From Nephrocerus scutellatus (Eukaryota > Arthropoda > Insecta > Diptera > Pipunculidae), in the NCBI GenBank assembly GCA_947095585.1, contig OX352765.1, positions 22,784,254 to 22,848,253 on the forward strand: a stretch of 64,000 nt of DNA. Reading direction: 5' to 3'. Under the pieces are notes generated by a model that made no database searches, had not been told where the DNA came from, and saw nothing but the letters and a program-made list of their open reading frames with translations. This document shows, piece after piece, positions 60,010 to 64,000 of the stretch (its first letter is position 1; every line of letters starts with the position of its first letter). Made by a program: the position numbers and the translations under genes.

Positions 60010-60678
60010 AAGGGACACCCTTATAATGCTTGGTTATATGCTTGGTACAGCGATGCTGTTAAGGCAAAGGAGGGAAAAAGAGGAAATGTCTGTGACTTGT
60101 TTCTTGAATGCATGTGGAAGTGGAAAAATAGAGCTTGGCAAAGAATTTCAACTATGTGTTCTACGGCTAAATAACGAATCTCTGAACTTAACTGTACGTC
60201 CGAAGATAGGTTGTAGGGTAAACTGATGAGCATTTAAAGCCTTAGAGTATTGTGGTTGAATTCAAGGAGGATACCCTCCTGTGGTGTTCAAGCGAATCTA
60301 TTGACTTTGCAATGTTTTCGTCACCAATAAGCGTTAACGCTCGCTTTTTTATTGTATCTAGCAGATGCAAAGTAGTCTTAGGCACCTCTGACCAGAAATG
60401 ACAATTGTACTCAAGTTTGGGGCGAATAAACGCATTGTAGATAGAAGCCAGATCAGAGGAAATGAAATGAATCTTGACGGTGAATATATGGGGTCATTCC
60501 AACGAAGCTTTTCGTTAACGCACATACCGTGAATTGCGAGTTTTTCGGTTTCCTCGATTGGTGGATAATTGAATGAGTAGGGGAGGGACGTTCCTCAAAC
60601 TTATATGAAAAGCTGAGCGTGCTGTCGTCAGCGAAAGAATAAAATGGATTGAAGTTAACTGATAAGATATCATTAAAC
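60010..60678 (-). mobile_element. Family J retrotransposon copy 2, 3' part
   Basis: On the minus strand the RT palm SFADDSTLSFSYKFEERPSP (intact ADD, about 60640-60580) is followed by stop-broken C-terminal pieces. The tail with CACCCTTATAATGCTTGG ends at about 60012. It aligns along its length with the copy at 46.0 kb. It is separated from its 5' part by the insertion at 60679-61205. Confidence 0.75.
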
Positions 60679-61205
60679 CCATCAACATTAAACGATATCA
60701 ACCCATAAAATTAACATTTTTCATGTAAATTCTCTTATAACCAAAATATACCAATCAACGAAGCACTACATGCTTTTGTGGTTAAAAATAATATCATTTC
60801 TTTATCATCATTATTATCATATTTGACTCTACAACCCGGACACCGGTCCGGTCCTAGCTTTCCTCAAAAAATCTCTCCACCGGAACCGATTTCGAGCCGA
60901 TGTCATCCAGTTTGGCATAACAACATTTGTGATAACGTCATTAATAATTTTCTGATTTCGTTAATCATTACTAATAATGACATTATAAATGATCGTGTAA
61001 TGTGCCTTGACAGAGTTTGAGTAGAGTTAAGTACAGAATTTAATAACAACCACAAAATCGTATCGGGGAAAGGAGCGCTGCAACACTGCCACAGAGTCAT
61101 TATAATATGGCGTGCGTGGTTGTTAAAAATTTTGTATGGGAGTCCCCCGACCCCGGGGCCAGATCACTACCAATTTAACAGAAAGTGCTGTCACCAAACA
61201 AAACA
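60679..61205 (+). mobile_element. Family X long-form element inserted in J, itself holding a tail fragment
   Basis: TTTTTCATGTAAATTCTC..ACCAAA and GCACTACATGCTTTTGTGGTT (60715-60785) match the X leader at 50.3 kb. The X core AAAATTTTGTATGGGAGTCC and CCCCGGGGCCAGATCACTACC is at 61125-61180. Between them (about 60820-61060) lies CTCTACAACCCGGACACC..CGGTCCGGTCC, the family R-type tail also at 13.67 kb. J sequence resumes at about 61205 (AAAATGAGGAAGAGTGTCGG). Confidence 0.6.
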
Positions 61206-61660
61206 AAAATGAGGAAGAGTGTCGGACACAAAACAGAGGCCCTGGGGAACGCCAGCGTTTAGGTAAGGTATTTCAAACTTGAAACCGTCCAAGAAAACTT
61301 GTTTGAGCGCTCCAAAAGATAACTTCGAATCTAATGAAGCAGTTTTTCATCGACTCCATAAGCACGCATTTCGGACAAAAACAAACTTGCTGCCAAACTC
61401 TGTCAAATGCCTTGGAAATATCGAGTACAACCGTTTTGCTTTCACCAAATTGATGCAAAGACCGGTTCCACTGTTCGGTGAGATATACAATCAAATCACT
61501 TGTGGAACGTTGCCCACGAAATTAGTACTGCCGGTCACTAAGGATTTCGTTAGTTTCAAGATATTTCGTGCGCTAATAATTTATCAGCGTTTCCATGACC
61601 TTGGAAAGAATGGATGTAAATGATATGTGTCGGTACTAAGAAGGAGACGGCGGCTCGCGT
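61205..61660 (-). mobile_element. Family J retrotransposon copy 2, 5' part
   Basis: The minus strand reads SFTSILSKVMETLI (about 61620-61580), YLTEQWNRSLHQFGESKTVV then LDISKAFDRVW (first catalytic D, about 61440-61400), with later stops. It joins conceptually to the fragment at 60010-60678. It is truncated at about 61660. Confidence 0.75.
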
Positions 61661-62999
61661 TTTTTTGAGGATGAGTACGGTATTAAAAATAGTTTTATTT
61701 TGCGATTTTGAGTCACTGTATTGGTCACATTATTGTGTTACATTTTTAAAGTAACATCACTGTAAATATACAAAACGACCGAAGTACTAAAAAAATTTGA
61801 CAGATTTAGTCATTCATTTGTTTTTATCACATTTGTATATAAGAATGACGTTGTCCTGACCGCAGAATGACACTGGCCTGATCCTAATCACGCTAGTCAC
61901 CTAGCGGTATAAAATATACTTTACGACCTTTTCTTATACCTACCAAATATACATAAAAAATTTCATAACAATCGGTCGAGCCGTTTCGGAGCAGTGGAAG
62001 GACAAACACCGTGACACGAGATTTTTATATATATAGAAGAAGAAGAAGATAAAATAGATAATTATCTTAGAAACAAACAAAGAACTAATAACATTTCTCA
62101 AAACAACAAATTTGTCTCCTTTTCTCCGGCATCAAATAAACAAAGTATAACTGACAAACCACACAATCGTCTCATCGTTCGTTCCAAGGCGGGAATGCAT
62201 TACTGTAGTCCACAATTAAAAAGTAATAAACAAATCACAAAATTCACTGGTGGGTTGACGCGTGATCGGCCGTTTACGCCAAATATTAATACATTTTATA
62301 GTATTGGTATATAGTATACTACATAACGAGCGAGGAAAGTGGACATTATCGACGATAAGCACTTTTCTGCTAGTAATGTACGCTATTTTTCACACGACCA
62401 AAACCGGTTTTTCTGCTAAACCGGTTATGCGCAATGCAAAATTACTCTGGGAATGTGTGTTCGCTGTGAATGCAGTAAAAAACAAAAGTATTTTATATGT
62501 TAACTCACTAGTGTATATAATGGCTAATTTCGATGCTAGGTTATAATGTATGAAACAGTCACTTTCGTCTATGGGCGTGTGAAAGTTTATTATTTGACTT
62601 GGTTTGATTTGGGGCGAAGCATACTTAATCAAAAAAGGGATACGCTGTGTTCCTTTTTTAGTTATTTAGTACAATTAAGTACTTATCTTGAAAAGTTATT
62701 AAAAAATATATGAATACATGAATTTTTTTCTAGTTTACCGTTTTTCATAGTGTGTTTGTTTATTTGGAATCGAAATATAAAAGAATAAATTAATAAATAT
62801 TCGAACCCAAAAGTCAAATTTGTTTGATCTGTTTACAAATAATGGTTCAGAGGTAACTACAGAAAAGGAGTTCAGCCATCAGCAAAATAGGGCGTAACAC
62901 GTAAGATTTATCAGAATTGCACGTGGCCGTTACTGTCTCTGACTGTAGGAAGGTTGTCGCGAGGCCAATAACCCCAAAACCGTCAAAAAAAATCTATGA
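61661..62999. other. No gene seen; one dispersed repeat tail
   Basis: About 61905-62050 carries TTTCATAACAATCGGTCGAG, CCGTTTCGGAGCAGTGG, GTGACACGAGATTTTTATAT and a (GAA)n end. This is a tail common to many arthropod repeats, of unresolved class. The 94-codon frame at 62262-62546 is not recognisable. Confidence 0.4.
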
Positions 63000-64000
63000 C
63001 GAAACCCCAAAGCTGGCTAGGATACACTGATGAATGATAATGACTACAGCAACGAAAACTGCTAAACGAAGGAACATATGCTTACAGCTAGCCGAAAACC
63101 TGTCCAAATACATTGCTGACATAACAGCAATCAAGGAGATGCGGTAGACGTGGAATGGTGTCTTTCAAAAATCAGAATATGACATATATTACAGCTGTCA
63201 TGCAAGATTTCCTGTGCTCGGGAAGGGCTTCTAGTTAGCAAAGAAATGAAACCCATCGTTATCGCCTTTAGAGCAGTTATAACGTAACGTAACGGTGCAT
63301 AGTAACGGCTATGCACCCTTCGCGTGCGGTGCAGATTTAAATACATAAGGCTCATTAACGTTCACGCATGTACAGAGGATTCCCCAGATGATGAAAATAA
63401 AGATTTCCTGGAATCAGCCGAAATCTTTCTTGAGGGATATGAACGGGGTATATAAAAGGTTCCAACGTTGACTCCGACCACTATATCTTGTTAGTATGGT
63501 GCTCCGAACTTGGATTGCATTATCATTAAAGACTGCATCCAAATATCACATTTGAGTCAACACGGCTGCACTTCGCAACGAAGAGACTCGAAACAACTAC
63601 CGTCAAGGACTCACCCTAAATGCTGGAAGAGTAAGTTCTGGGGCTGAAATGCTGGGCGTAGAAGAGAAATGGACACGACTTGAGAATACCCTCATTAATA
63701 CTGCTGACACGATCTTAGGCAGTAGTCGTAGAGATCATAACGACTGGTTCAATGAAGAATGTTAGCTAGCTACTGAATGTAAAAATGTTGCGCGTACCAA
63801 GCAATGCAACAATCCGCTTAGGCAGGTGATAAAGACATGTCTGAGTGTCAAACCTCACTACACACCCTTTTTATAGACTAGCATAGCCTGAGTAGAACTT
63901 ACTAAAGCCTAAGTAGGTTGACCACGACCAATGTTATATGCTAAGTTGGCTTAAAGCCAACAAAACCTACTTTAGTGTGTCGAGACTCTTCAAATCCAGG
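63000..64000 (+). mobile_element. Family R retrotransposon, copy cut by the window end
   Basis: It follows the 22.0-kb copy in order. There is a shared leader (ATAATGACTACAGCAACGAA, GCTGACATAACAGCAATCAA), the MKPIVIAFRAV endonuclease strand (63248), a HACTEDSPDDENKDF block (63362), RRDHNDWFNEEC (63730) and a jump at about 63820 to the RT piece corresponding to 23.29 kb. An internal deletion therefore removed ~400 bp relative to the other copy. It is dead. Confidence 0.75.

Noticed and set aside
62262..62546. 94-codon frame as a small membrane protein gene
   Set aside because: No recognisable family, no splice or promoter context; composition like the surrounding non-coding DNA.
1..64000. CRISPR arrays, operons, phage or plasmid genes
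   Set aside because: Repeats are not regularly spaced with unique spacers, genes have spliceosomal introns, and all recognisable proteins are animal or retrotransposon types.

Overview
This is an AT-rich, transposon-littered stretch of an insect nuclear genome, most likely a higher fly (Diptera). The evidence is short introns of 51-77 nt with GT..AG borders, AATAAA poly(A) signals, a fly-like initiator and TATA box, a claudin-like septate-junction protein, a Vta1/LIP5 gene, and many decayed non-LTR retrotransposons typical of fly genomes. A tephritid or related family would fit, but the species is not readable from this window alone.

Only four or five host genes are supported, and most lie in the right half. 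From left to right they are: a possible 5' exon of a minus-strand gene at 11.63-11.99 kb, whose very long first intron would run off the left edge and contains a textbook recursive splice site near position 503; a single-exon claudin-like gene (42.94-43.68 kb, +); Vta1, an ESCRT/Vps4 cofactor in three exons (48.84-49.90 kb, +); a two-exon small secreted peptide with its own TATA box and poly(A) signal (50.72-51.00 kb, -); and the last three exons of a TMEM35/DoxX-like membrane protein (55.40-55.90 kb, -), whose first exon was not found.

The rest is repeats and unique non-coding DNA. Non-LTR fragments fall into about five groups. (i) RNase H-bearing R1/LOA-type, 'L': 14.6-15.4, 16.4-17.2, 57.0-58.7 kb; related L2: 35.2-37.1, 52.6-54.3, 56.1-56.7 kb; one more at 3.6-4.2 kb. 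(ii) A Jockey/CR1-like family 'J': 37.3, 46.0-47.2, 51.8-52.6, 60.0-61.7 kb. (iii) A family 'R' with craniofacial-development-protein-2-like endonuclease: 13.7, 15.4-15.8, 22.0-23.7, 26.6-28.0, 54.3, 63.0-64.0 kb. (iv) An RTE/SR2-like fragment at 19.0-20.1 kb. All are broken by stops, frameshifts or truncation.

Non-autonomous families are the most distinctive content. There is a tRNA-derived SINE (four copies), a pogo/Tigger-like MITE with a TA target duplication, and an element with inverted ends and about ten copies of a GCGATGAATT-type motif lodged inside a SINE. There is a dispersed family 'M' with internal ~155-bp tandem repeats (three copies), and a dispersed ~122-bp GC-cored repeat 'X' that occurs as a tandem array, inside a fold-back element and as single copies. 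Several insertions are nested, so their order can be read. I found no CRISPR, rRNA, stand-alone tRNA or bacterial-type operon.
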